From: Gnetum montanum
Taxonomy: Eukaryota; Streptophyta; Gnetopsida; Gnetales; Gnetaceae
Assembly: GCA_015680685.1 (NCBI GenBank)
Contig: MNCI01004062.1
Span: 4,501 to 29,989, forward strand
Reading direction: 5' to 3'
Length of the DNA stretch: 25,489 bases
Positions 9,012 to 18,631 of the stretch are shown here, piece after piece. The notes under the pieces were generated by a model. The model worked only from the letters and a program-made list of their open reading frames with translations. It was not told where the DNA came from and did not search any database. The translations under genes and the position numbers were made by a program. Numbering within the stretch: position 1 is the first letter of the stretch; each line of letters begins with the position of its first letter.

Positions 9012-10253
9012 TTAAGTTAGGACCTTGTAGTTATCGTCATAGAGCTTGATGCTTTGAATGTTATATAGGTTGCAAGCTTCTTCGTTGCTTTGCTATGTCC
9101 AACTTATACCAAAGTATCATGGGTTATATGACTTGGACATAGTGCATAACTTTAAATAATGGTAATTGTGAACTAATTTATCTAAGTTGTTAGTGGACAA
9201 TATCCTAACAAATATGAGTATCATATGTTGCCTCTTTCTTTTTTAATACATGATCTTGGGAATCAGTACACCAAGTAACAATATGAGTAGCATATGTTAC
9301 CTATTTCTTTTTAATACATGATCTTGGTAATCACACTTCTATACTAATTATGTAATTTCGAGAAAGAGGTTAATTATTAATTAATTAACTTTATTATGAA
9401 AAATAATAAAAATAATTATGGTCATAATATTGGATGAGGATATAAACTTTTTCACAAAAATTATAATGGATTGGACTTTGTCATGAAAAATAAATAGTTA
9501 TTGTCATAATACAAAAACTAACATAAAGTTTGAAGCTTAACAATTATTATGGCAATAATTATTTAACATTAGTTTTGATTTTTTTTATAGATAGAAATAT
9601 TCTTCATCCGAAAAAGCAAGAGTTTAATTATCAATAAATCAATTCTAGGGTTTCATTAATTTTAAAAAAATATTCGGTTAGTTAAACAATAGATATATAT
9701 ATATGTATTATAAATATATAACTAAGCTAGTTGATTGAACGATGGCATGGCAGTGTTGTTTTTGAATATCCCAAGTTCATATAGATTGCTTTCTACATTT
9801 GCTTTTTAAAACAACTAAAGCTTTCATACCACTTGTAACTTTGTAAGTAATACACTAATCTCATTTGTAATTACAGGAGCATTTTAGGCCAAGATATTTA
9901 TAATATATATCTATAGTTCTATCATGAGAATCTTTTTTATTCTCATAAAGAAAGATGTATGAGCCTACCAAATCCTCTGTATTCTTGTGTAGAAAATTAT
10001 ATAGCAAAGAAATAAAAAAATGTGGTATATATACCCAAGAGTATAGTTTATTTTTTTGATGAATCTAGGAGAAACTACATGAAAGGATGGTAAAATTTGT
10101 TTTTGTTATCGATGAAATATTATTTAGCAGTACCAATAGCCTCTCTTCAAGGGTTGTGGATAGAATGTTAATTAATGTTACTAATCTATAATCAACAGTT
10201 GGCTTCTTAGCTAAAAGCATTATTTATGGATGTGTTGTTGCTTTATGAAATAA
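9012..10253. other. AT-rich intergenic DNA with one tandem duplication
   Basis: No gene seen. The sequence starting AATATGAGTA at 9211 repeats at 9280 (69-bp period), sharing CATATGTT and TTTTTAATACATGATCTTGG. The rest is long A/T stretches, including an (AT)n run near 9690-9720. It ends at the target site of element 2. Confidence 0.55.
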
Positions 10254-10258
10254 ATATT
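10254..10258. repeat. Target-site duplication, left copy (ATATT)
   Basis: ATATT immediately before the LTR start TGATGAG at 10259, matched by ATATT at 16712-16716 after the other LTR end. A 5-bp duplication is the size made by gypsy integrases, so these two LTR ends belong to one insertion. Confidence 0.85.
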
Positions 10259-10624
10259 TGATGAGTGGCAAGATACCCCTACACTCAACCATACGAATAC
10301 GAGCGTTACACACGTGATTCAGTCGAACTCCGCAGACGGACTAGTTGTGGCATCTAGACAATTAGCCTTAGGTTGCAGTTTGCTGTCTTCCCACCTAGAC
10401 AAGTATTATCTTTGTCACATATGGTTTAGTCCAGAGTGAGGTGTATGATGGGTTTCTAATCTAATGCTACTCTTGAGGGCAATGAAAGGTAATATTAACT
10501 AAGCTAGGAGAGAAGGGGTAAAAGAATCTAATCTAGCCTAAGTGCGATGAGCATCCATTCCTTGATTATCCATACACATCTTGGTCTTCGTGCACAACTA
10601 CCACTAGGATTACCAAGCGCAGAT
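10259..10624 (-). repeat. 3' LTR of element 2 (partial before assembly break)
   Basis: Matches 15914-16284 from the terminal TGATGAGTGG through CCACTAGGATTACCAAGCG. It then breaks at a lone N (10625), where an inverted LTR copy begins. The remainder, including the promoter part, would lie in or be replaced by the gap at 10903-11148. Confidence 0.88.
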
Positions 10625-10902
10625 NACCAAGATGTGTATGGATAATCAAGGAATGGATGCTCATCGCACTTAGGCTAGAATAGATTCTCTTACCCCTTCT
10701 CTCCTAGCTTAGTTAATATTACCTTTCATTGCCCTCAGGAGTAGCATTAGATTAGAAACCCATCATACACCTCACTCTGGACTAAACCATATGTGACAAA
10801 GATAATACTAGTCTAGGTGGGAAGACAGCAAACTGCAACCTAAGGCTAATTGTCTAGATGCCACAACTAGTCTGTCTACGGAGTTCGACCGGATCGTGCA
10901 TG
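10309..10902. repeat. 277-bp inverted LTR arms beside the gap
   Basis: Positions 10626-10902 are the near-exact reverse complement of 10309-10585, with a 40-bp loop ending in the lone N at 10625. The arms differ at roughly ten sites. At several of these the inverted arm agrees with the 5' LTR (15914 onward) instead, so it is not a plain copy of the left arm. It could be a mis-joined read of another family member or a real inverted LTR fragment. Confidence 0.85.
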
Positions 10903-11148
10903 NNNNNNNNNNNNNNNNNNNNNNNNNNNNNNNNNNNNNNNNNNNNNNNNNNNNNNNNNNNNNNNNNNNNNNNNNNNNNNNNNNNNNNNNNNNNNNNNNN
11001 NNNNNNNNNNNNNNNNNNNNNNNNNNNNNNNNNNNNNNNNNNNNNNNNNNNNNNNNNNNNNNNNNNNNNNNNNNNNNNNNNNNNNNNNNNNNNNNNNNNN
11101 NNNNNNNNNNNNNNNNNNNNNNNNNNNNNNNNNNNNNNNNNNNNNNNN
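10903..11148. other. Assembly gap (246 N)
   Basis: A run of N. Open frames drawn across it are meaningless. By comparison with element 3, the missing part should include the rest of the 3' LTR and the short stretch between it and the second ORF. Confidence 0.99.
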
Positions 11149-11902
11149 GTGGCGATGGCTCCTCCATGGGTGTCTTTCCCTTTTCTTGCGCTCCAGGTCT
11201 TGGAATTTGATAGCGTCGAAGTATGGCCTAGAGTTTCTCCTCTTGTAAGGCCTTAAGTGCCTTGGCATGCACGTAAGTTTGCGCTTGTGCCATAGAGGCA
11301 CCCCAGTCAGCCTTCTCTTTCTCTTCCGCCATCCTTTTATTCTCTGTCAACAGTTTATTATGTTTCTTGGTTCTGAAAGTGTCTAATTGGTTCTGAGCAA
11401 CCTTTGACCTTGTATTCAGAAGGTTTAATTCTTCCAAAATGGCTTGAATAGAGAAATCAACAGTCACACCACAATTATTAACCGTGGTGCCTTCTTCTTT
11501 ATTGTGCCAAAATTGGTACATTTCCCCTAAGTACCAGGCACCACTTTCAGAGAGGGTAGGCCATAATAGGGACCCCTTGAGGTAATCCCTAACGGCCTTC
11601 GAAGCAAATTCTACGAAAGGTCCAAAGTTTGATTCCATGATCATTACAGTGAATATGGACCTTTCATGAATGGTTTGAACACAATCTTGGGGCAACGTGA
11701 GATATTGTCCCTATTCAGATGCTTCAGCAGCTCCTCTTTCCACCTACCTTGATTGTACAGTAGCAGGGTCTTCTTGGTGGATACTAAATGATTGTTCCTC
11801 CTGCTCTACATGTTGTTCGGCAGGAACTCATCCTTTACCTCTCCTAGGTCATTTGATCGCACCTTGAGCAGGACCTTCCTGTTGTCTGCATTTCGGGGCC
11901 AT
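11149..11902 (-). pseudogene. Second ORF of element 2: coiled-coil accessory protein, five in-frame stops
   Basis: Reading from the ATG at 11900-11902, the frame runs about 251 codons to the gap, broken by stops at 11849-11851 and 11828-11830 (TGA), and 11744-11746, 11711-11713 and 11228-11230 (TAG). All five are one C-to-T change from CGA or CAG. The longest clean part (11231-11695) has a globular first half (with ESNFGPFVEFASKAVRDYLKG) and a charged second half (NLLNTRSKVAQNQLDTFRT, then AEEKEKADWGASMAQAQ) typical of a coiled coil. The last part, GKTPMEEPSP, recurs as GKGKAPMEEPPPP in element 3, so the protein sequence was under selection in the family. The position next to the 3' LTR resembles the extra ORF of some Tat/Athila-type elements. 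It has no RT, integrase or visible membrane segment. Function unknown; an upstream promoter-like block suggests its own transcript. Confidence 0.7.
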
Positions 11903-12380
11903 CTGCAATCACACAGGGCCAATTGTTAGTAAGGTTATTACCAAAGTTAGGTTATACCTTACTACTTGCCTTAATAGATTTACTTAATTTCCATGTGATG
12001 TGAATTATTGGAAGAACATGTCCCCGAAAGATTATAATGTTGAGTCCTCTTTGCTTAGGTGGTTTTCAAATTTAATTTTCTAGTATAGCTAAGGGGATGA
12101 AATTTTTTTTGACACATTTTATTCTTAATTTTAGAACTAATCACCCTTAAAGATGTCCTTTAGGCGATGATGAATTTCAAAAAATTTTAGGCACTTTTCA
12201 GCAGATGTCCCTCCTCCACGACTAAGTTGAACACTTCAAATTCAAGTAGATTCAAACAGAATTAAAATCAAAGTACCAGCGAGCGAGATATAGTAAGAAA
12301 AGCAAGGGTCTCTCAATCACAAGTTGTAAAGAAAAAATTCGAAAACTCCCCCGTGTGAATGGCAAAAATGATGCTAAGTG
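11903..12380 (-). other. Putative spliced 5' leader of the second ORF
   Basis: Directly before the ATG is TACTAAC (a perfect branch-point consensus, about 27 bases upstream), then a region ending TGTGTGATTGCAG/ATG, a good 3' splice site. A possible donor is GCTG/GTACTTT at 12276, giving a 374-base intron (11903-12276) and an untranslated exon of about 100 bases after the putative start near 12380. The acceptor is convincing by sequence; the donor is only one candidate. A spliced leader would remove upstream sequence and put the ATG first in the transcript. Confidence 0.5.
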
Positions 12381-12408
12381 TTGCGCGGGGGGGGGGCGGG
12401 GGGTCATC

Positions 12409-12456
12409 TATTTATAGGTTGCGGGGACGCAATATCGTGTACGTAATATCATGGCC
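12409..12456 (-). promoter_or_regulatory. Internal LTR-like promoter block upstream of the second ORF
   Basis: CCTATAAATAGA with TATAAATA at 12409-12416, preceded by a 32-bp block at 12425-12456 that aligns without gaps to the U3 palindrome region of LTR1 (1398-1429). They match at 26 of 32 positions, and all six differences are transitions at CpG sites of the LTR1 copy. Box plus TATA are arranged as in the LTR. A C-rich run (12387-12403 as read on minus) follows. I infer a second promoter for the ORF ending near the 3' LTR; no transcript is visible from sequence alone. Confidence 0.6.
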
Positions 12457-13838
12457 CTAGTGACATGAGGCACAACAAAAATACCAAATTTTTAAAAGAT
12501 TTTCTTGAAATCAATGTTGCAAGTTAGGACATTAGGCTATTGTTAAGGGATTCTCAGGTAATTAGATGATTTTAAAGGCACGAATAATGATCTATGGGTT
12601 TTATCAATAAGGACCTTCGGTGATAGAGAAAAAGGCTATGTAATGGTACATAGGAACGTTGAAATTCATAGGGATAATAGTAGGGAAAGAAAATTGTTTG
12701 AAAATTATGCCGAGGATAAGAAATGGTGTGTGTGAGCTATGTTATAAGTGAAGATTACAAAAAATTACATAAGTGGATCCTCCCCAAAGTAGGTTTCCAC
12801 CTATAATGCCCTTGTGTAACCACACTTAAAGTGTTCGTGGGCATTAGAAGGGTTAAATGTAATCCGCACCAACTTCACAAAACACACACATGTAACTATC
12901 ACCGAAATGAGGTAAGAATTCTATGTTACACACGACATGAGTTACAAATACACGAATAGTGAGATGAGATGAACTAGAGAAAGGGATTGTAGAATTTGGG
13001 ACATGAGGTAACTAACCCAGGGCACAGTGAATCCTAAGTGAAAAGCATGATTAACATGTCATTAACCCATCGTTCCAAGATCAGGACCAACCCATCCTTC
13101 TAATCAGTGACATCACATTGTTTCATCCCATGATGAACAACTATGAGAGTACCATAACAACAAGGCGTACGATCACTTGGCGTTTTGTTCAAGGGAGGAG
13201 TGATTTTTGTTTTGTGGCACTTCCTTTTTCTTTTTCCTTTCTTTCTTCCTTTTTTTTCGGAATACTGAATCCAGAGAAGTCGCACCTTCAGGCATGGGTG
13301 CATATCTTTCTAGTGGAACCCCCTAGAACAACATTGGATTTTTGAGTGCCTTTTTTTATTACTCTTACTCCCATTTTTCGTTAGATCTACAAGGATCTTA
13401 GCATAACCATGTTGCATGATAACTCCCACAGACATCACCAAAGAGAATCCACAAGTCCCCTTGATGGCACACCCAAATCATTCCCTCTTGGTCTGTCCTT
13501 CTTCATTCTGGGTACAATGAACACAAAATTAATTTTAAGTTTTAAAAATGTCAAGAATATCACTATACCCTCAAACAGAACCTCTTATTTGTAGAATGGA
13601 TGAGTGGGTGTAATGGGCTCACTATCCACATAATTGATTGTCCGAGACTTAATAACATAGAACACACCTCAACCAACGATCCACATGAGTGTTTTATTCG
13701 TAGACAAGATTACTTACAAAAAGATAAAAATACCAAAAAGACAAAAAGATAAAACAAGAAATTGAAGAATGAAAAACTAGAAAACAAAAAGTTGTAAAAT
13801 TAAAGAAAATAAAAAGTGGTTATTAATCTTGCTTGTTA
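12457..13838. other. Non-coding interior of element 2
   Basis: In the position where pol would lie, I find no protein motifs on either strand. Short frames near 13100-13600 are unrelated to each other and lack domains. The part next to gag (13700-13830) is an A-rich run with repeated AAAAAGATAAAA words on the plus strand. About 1.4 kb is too short for a full pol even if badly decayed. Confidence 0.6.
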
Positions 13839-15694
13839 TTAGAATGGGGGATATCCCCCATAACTAAACGGTTGAGGATGGCAAGGATTAATAAATGGAA
13901 ATTGAGGATCCTTGCATGTTGGAAATATTGGGGCCCAGTCATACTTACACCAGCAGGGTTCACACACTTTATTATAATGAGCATAGTGGGGAAATTTATA
14001 TGATGTAGTTATTGGATAATGAGTTGACCCACTATGATAATTGGGATCGTTAGATGGTATGCAAGGATTGGGTTGTCACTCTCCATTCCTGTGTTCATTG
14101 GGCTAGATAGTTGTTGGAGTGTTAATCGGTGGCTCTGATGAAGTAACATGAGGCATTGGGTTCAAAGATGAGGGTGCACCACAATGTGGGACTTGTGCTG
14201 AGTTGGAGGATGCAGTGGCCTCGAAATTGTGTTGTCCCTTCTTGCGGTCATGTTTAAAGAAGGAATGCTTTGGATGTTGAGGAGGCCTCTCACTACTGTT
14301 GGTAGTAGCAGCACAAGTAACATTCGTGGGTTGTTGTTGTGGTGCAGGCACCTTAGAAACAGTTGGTGGCATTGTAGAAGGAGGGAAAAAATGAGAATGT
14401 TAAAAGTTAGGAGGGGTATAAGATGCACAAGGTGGTGGTTGTGTTGAAGGCATGGGCTAATAGTTTTGAGGAAAATGGTACTATGGTGAGATAAAGTGTG
14501 TTGGCCCAATTGGGGAAACAAGATGTTGAACAAGATAAGCGTTTGGGTTTGGATGATACAAAGGATGTCTCCAATTTAGTGGTGGTTTCCCCCACGACTG
14601 GGATTGTTGCCACTGTGATCGAACACAATATCTCTGTACGAACTCTGGATGTAATGTATTTTCCCAATGCTCACGTAAATGTCACAATATTGGGCATTGG
14701 CCCTTGGGGTGATCGTATAGGCATATGTTGCATTCATACATATGATTGGTAGTTGAGCTCTTATTTTCCTTATTCCTTCTTTCCAATTGTCTAATGTTTT
14801 GTCCTGCTTCTTGGGTTGTCAAAACTCTATCTCCAATACTATCGATAAATTCTCCACACTTTTGATATGTCCATTCCAACATCTTGTTGATCTTTGACTC
14901 GACTTCTTCTAGTGATTGTTGTACTGGCAAAGATGGTTCTTCCTCCTTGTGATAGATTGATTTCTCCTTTTTATGATTATGGACCTTTGTTAAGTTGATA
15001 TTTTGGTCCCGTTGATGTTTTTCAACATTCTCCCATTGAGTCATTTTTCCTTCTTCTTTTGCTACCCACTTAATAAGCTCTTGGACTTGATGGGTTCATA
15101 GTTTGTATAGTTGACCTTGGGCATACATCCCTAGGGTTTCTCTTGTTGCATCATGAAGCCCATCAATGATATGGTACATTAGCCTTTCCTCGGAAAACCC
15201 ATGGCCTGGACAGTTGTTTAACAGTGCATAATATCTTTCTAAGGCCATGTCCAAGGGTTCATGTTTTGCTTGTTTCCATTCTTGGATTTGTTTCCTCAAG
15301 CCTGACACTCTTGCATAGTTTGATATCTTTCGTTAAAAAGTTCTACCATTGTTGGCCAACGTCGTATTAAATTTGGTTTTAACGATCTATACCATACTTT
15401 GGCTTGGCCAACAAATGTCATAGGAAAGAGCTTGAGTTTTTTCCACTCATTATCAATGTTGTTCCATGTGCAGGCATCTTAGAAGGCTTGTAAATGTTGA
15501 TGCGGATCCAAGTCATAGCCTCTTGAGAAATTAGGGAAGTTGTTTAAATTGAGCCTGGGTAGATAGCTCTCTTTACGATGTCTACGGGAGATTCAAACAG
15601 CCTCTTGTATTTGCGTTAGGCTTGTAGTGGCTAGTGGGGGTTCATCGTCATCTCGTAAGTTATGCTTTCATGCATTGGGATGACGTTGCTTTCA
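13839..15694 (-). pseudogene. gag: Gag of element 2, with zinc knuckle and proline-rich tail (decayed)
   Basis: Three parts can be followed. The first (about 15694-15300) contains NFPNFSRGYDLDPHQHLQAF, then DNEWKKLKLFPMTFVGQAKV and ELFNERYQTMQECQA, the Retrotrans_gag core of gypsy elements. A one-base phase change near 15300 leads into 15308-15099 (RKQIQEWKQAKHEPL...) and 15044-14685, which ends in CNICLYDHPKGQC, a CX2CX3HX4C zinc knuckle of the plant Tat/Athila kind. The same frame goes on through a proline- and glutamine-rich region to PFSYGGYPPF and a double TAA at 13836-13841. In-frame stops: 15593-15595, 15479-15481, 15296-15298, 15096-15098, 14682-14684, 14481-14483, 14457-14459, 14400-14402, 14103-14105 and 14076-14078. 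Most are one C-to-T step from CGA, CAG or CAA; at 15593-15595 element 1 still has CGA. About 600 codons in total, long for a gypsy Gag. Confidence 0.85.
13844..13861. repeat. 18-bp perfect palindrome at the gag terminus
   Basis: ATGGGGGATATCCCCCAT is its own reverse complement. It lies within the last codons of gag (the GGYPP part), directly before the double TAA. It again has GATATC at its centre, as do the LTR boxes. Confidence 0.8.
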
Positions 15695-15894
15695 TTTATG
15701 TTCATAAGAAACCCCTGCTTCAGGTTGTGTACTCCAATCTTCATCGTTATTATAGTCTTGTAGGAGAGGCATGGTTGTGAAATTGTGTGTGAATTTAGAT
15801 GTGACTTTTAATAATTATTTCCTTTTAAAAGATATATCGTTAAGTCCTTTACAGTGACCTTGTATGATATAACTAATCTAGATAACTAGCACTG

Positions 15895-15912
15895 TCCCTA
15901 GCAATGGTGCCA
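15895..15912 (-). other. Primer-binding site of element 2 (mutated)
   Basis: Aligned with the perfect PBS of element 1, it differs at four of 18 positions. All four are C/G-to-T/A transitions at three CpG dinucleotides. It is one base inside the LTR end at 15914. It would pair poorly with tRNA-Asp now. Confidence 0.88.
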
Positions 15913-15913
15913 A

Positions 15914-16711
15914 TGATGAGTGGTGAGATACCCCTACACTCAACCATACGAATACGAGCATTACACGCATGATCCGGTTGAACTCCACAGAAGGACTAGT
16001 TGTGGCATCTAGATAGTTAGCCTTAGGTTGCAGTTTACTGTCTTCCCACCTGGACTAGTATTATCTTTGTCACATATGGTTTAGTCCAAAGTGAGGTGTA
16101 TGATGGGTTTCTAATCTAATGCTACTCCTGAGGGCAATGAAAGGTAATATTAACTAAGCTAGGAGAGAAGGGGTAAGAGAATCTAATCTAGCCTAAGTGC
16201 GATGAGCATCCATTCCTTGATTATTTGTACACATGTTGGACTTCGTGCAAAACTACCACTAGGATTACCAAGCGTAGATCCTAGGTACGCTACTGGGTTA
16301 CCAAATAGTCACACTTAAATGCTTGTAATCAAGTCGTACTCATTCCACATTTTAACATGAGATAAGGGTGAGAGAGACTAACTAGGAAAGAAGTAAATAA
16401 CAAGTAATAAATAATTAATCTAAGTGAATGCTGCAATGATGAAGTAATCTCGATATTTATTGCCGGTCATGTGCGTGTCCAAGTACATCACACTCGAATA
16501 AAGGATGTCATACAATTACAATCACCACATTGTGGGCATACACTGGAAAATAATTCTATCTCTAGAAGGGTAATACTATGAGACTTTAGCTAAGGGTCTA
16601 AATCTAAGTGCCTAAAACTGGGAAAGTCGGTTGTGATTCCGCAGATACGATATCGTGGGTGCGTTATCATGGGTTTGTTATCGCGATTGTTACCAAATTC
16701 ATGACTCATCA
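15914..16711 (-). repeat. 5' LTR of element 2 (798 bp)
   Basis: Starts TGATGAGTGGTGAG and ends GACTCATCA. AATAAA is at 16456-16461 (minus). Decayed GATATC boxes are at about 16641-16686. Between the CTAAAACTGGGA stretch (about 16612-16624) and the boxes, the segment holding the TATA box in LTR1 and LTR3 is missing, so this LTR lacks a core promoter. Confidence 0.9.
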
Positions 16712-16716
16712 ATATT
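16712..16716. repeat. Target-site duplication, right copy (ATATT)
   Basis: ATATT directly after the terminal CA at 16711; pairs with 10254-10258. Confidence 0.85.
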
Positions 16717-18603
16717 GGAAACAAATAAAGGAAATTCAAAAGGGGTTGTTGGAGCCCAAAATACTTTCTTAAGAATATTTACCCCAAAGACATATAGTCA
16801 AAAAATTAGAACATTATAGCTCATGATTGCCCAGGAAAATTGAACCCATAACATAGTATGATACTATGCTTCTTAAGGCAGAGATCATGCCCTTAGAAGT
16901 TGAAGATATTTGTCAATTTATAGTATGCACTAATAATATTTTTGAATCCTCATTGGACTCCAAAAAAGTGATGATGGAAAACCATGATAAAGCATGGCTT
17001 CAATTCATGAGAGAGCTCAATGGCTTAATAAATGGAACATTTAAGAGTACGTTCTTAAGCAACTTCATAAATTTGTGAAGGAAGCAATATTTCAAAAACC
17101 TCGAAAAAATGTAGAAAAGAAAAAAAATCATTTTTATTTAAATAGTATCAAAGGAGGCCTTAATTCAAAGAAAAACTATTTATTTTCTACTATTCCTTGT
17201 CATTTGTGATACCCAATTAGCAAATCATGAATGAGATCTCATCATCTAAGAGTTGAAATAAGTATATGGCTCAAGATTCCTCATAAAGAATGAATATGTT
17301 GATTTTGCCATACAAATAACATTAAAGATGAATACCATATTTTCCTACAATGTTCTATATTTGAGCACATACATTAGACATAGATGGGATATTATAATGG
17401 TAGATTTGGTTGATTTATTTCACGTGTTACCAAGAACATTTGGTAATTTGTTTTAATGATTTCTCCAAAAATCATAACATGTATATTTGTACTGTCCAAT
17501 AGAACATTGATGATGACAATGATAAACTAATTGTTTAATCCTTATAACATATAATAAAGCCAACAATACAAAGCTAGAACATAGTTATTAGGATATTTTC
17601 ATCATAGCTTATATCAAACCCCTCCATGAAGCCACATGATATAGTATGACATTTAGGTATATGTGTTAGTATCTTGTTGTTGGTTTTGTGAGTGTGTGTG
17701 TGTTAGCTAGTTAAAATGTGTTTTTGATATATGTTTTATGATCTCTTATAATGCTTTTTGATATCAAGATGTGATTTTTTATATCCTTTTGTTAATTATA
17801 TAATATTATTATACACATCGATCTTTTGGGATGTGTTAGATAGGTATTATGACTAGCATAAACTAAAAATTGAGGATAGGAGCAGCAGTTTTATATCTAT
17901 TTTTAATTTTTGCATAATGTTTTAAATTTACACATTTGAGCTACATGGCTATGCTTGGTGATGCGCAGACTAGTTTCTATCATGTGGTTAAGTAGTATGT
18001 GTGATGTAGTTGTTATGAGTTAGATCAGTTTTGGATTTGGAGTCCCTATGTATGAGTTGTGTCATTGTACCCTGGGAGTATTAACTAAGATAGAGGAAAA
18101 TGTTTGGGACTTATGAAAATTCTTCTACATATAATATGTTTATATTTTATATAAAATGTATTTAAAAATGTATGTTTATTCTTGTTTGTCACCTGAAGCA
18201 TTTTGTGAAAACCTAAAACCTAGAATGACCATTATTATTGTTCTATTCATGTGTTTTAAGCTTGTGGGCTTGTTCAAGATTGTTTGGAAGATGGATATAG
18301 TCTTGTTCCTATTTTTTATGGTTGGGTTCAAAAGTCAGTTGGGTCAAAATGGAGTTCTATTCATGTTGTATATTTTTTTGCATTTTTTAGGTTTCTATGA
18401 AACTTCAATTGTGGTTGGTAGATTTCATTTAGCTTACTTCTTTTTCATCTCCTAAGATTCATTTTTATGTGGTTATGTGCATAGAACTGTGGGAAGTATA
18501 GATGTTTTAGTATTTTGTATGTCAGTTTTAGTTTAGTATGCTATAGGATAGAATTACTAGTTTGCACATGTGATGTTTTATCTATGTGTTTTATTAATCT
18601 TGG
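16717..18603. other. AT-rich DNA between elements 2 and 3
   Basis: No gene recognised. A 70-codon frame at 16866-17078 and a 99-codon frame at 18156-18455 (a run of hydrophobic residues from T-rich DNA) show no family match or splice context. There is a short (TG)n run at 17688-17701. Confidence 0.5.
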
Positions 18604-18631
18604 TGATGAGTGACGAGTGATGAGTGGCGAG
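18604..18631 (+). repeat. 14-bp tandem duplication of the LTR terminus
   Basis: TGATGAGTGACGAG at 18604-18617 is followed by TGATGAGTGGCGAG at 18618-18631, the true LTR start by alignment. The LTR end has been doubled, with one substitution. Confidence 0.8.

Larger units (their letters stand above)
10259..16711 (-). mobile_element. Element 2: gag-only, non-autonomous gypsy-type retrotransposon
   Basis: A full-length insertion of 6,453 bp including a 246-base gap, flanked by ATATT. On the minus strand the order is 5' LTR (15914-16711), PBS (15895-15912), gag pseudogene (15694-13839), about 1.4 kb of non-coding DNA, an internal promoter-like block (12456-12409), a leader, a second ORF (11902-11149), a gap, and the 3' LTR (10259 to inside the gap). 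I find no protease, RT, RNase H or integrase motif in the interior. That matches the class of LTR elements that keep gag but lack pol (TR-GAG-type) and depend on an autonomous partner. By hand count the LTRs differ at about 25 of the first 366 positions, mostly transitions, so the insertion is old. It is inactive: many stops, a frameshift and a 5' LTR lacking the TATA box. Confidence 0.85.

Noticed and set aside
9355-9560. AT-rich segment with repeated TTATGAAAAATAA and TTGTCATAAT words that might be a small inverted-repeat transposon
   Set aside because: I could not find matching terminal inverted repeats with a target duplication.
10808-11301. Four open frames of 104-141 codons across the gap
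   Set aside because: Mostly undefined residues from N; only the minus-strand frame continuing from 11902 has support.
12387-12403. G-rich run as a possible G-quadruplex
   Set aside because: Only a run of ten G and one of six; such homopolymers are often mis-sequenced, and its place between TATA and start is not enough to assign a role.
13100-13594. Three short frames on both strands inside element 2
   Set aside because: No domain or relation to pol or gag; probably chance frames in non-coding interior.
14229-14752. Plus-strand frames opposite gag
   Set aside because: Shadows of the minus-strand gag pseudogene.
18156-18455. 99-codon hydrophobic frame that could look like a membrane protein
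   Set aside because: T-rich DNA gives F, L, I and V codons; no family, no splice or promoter context.
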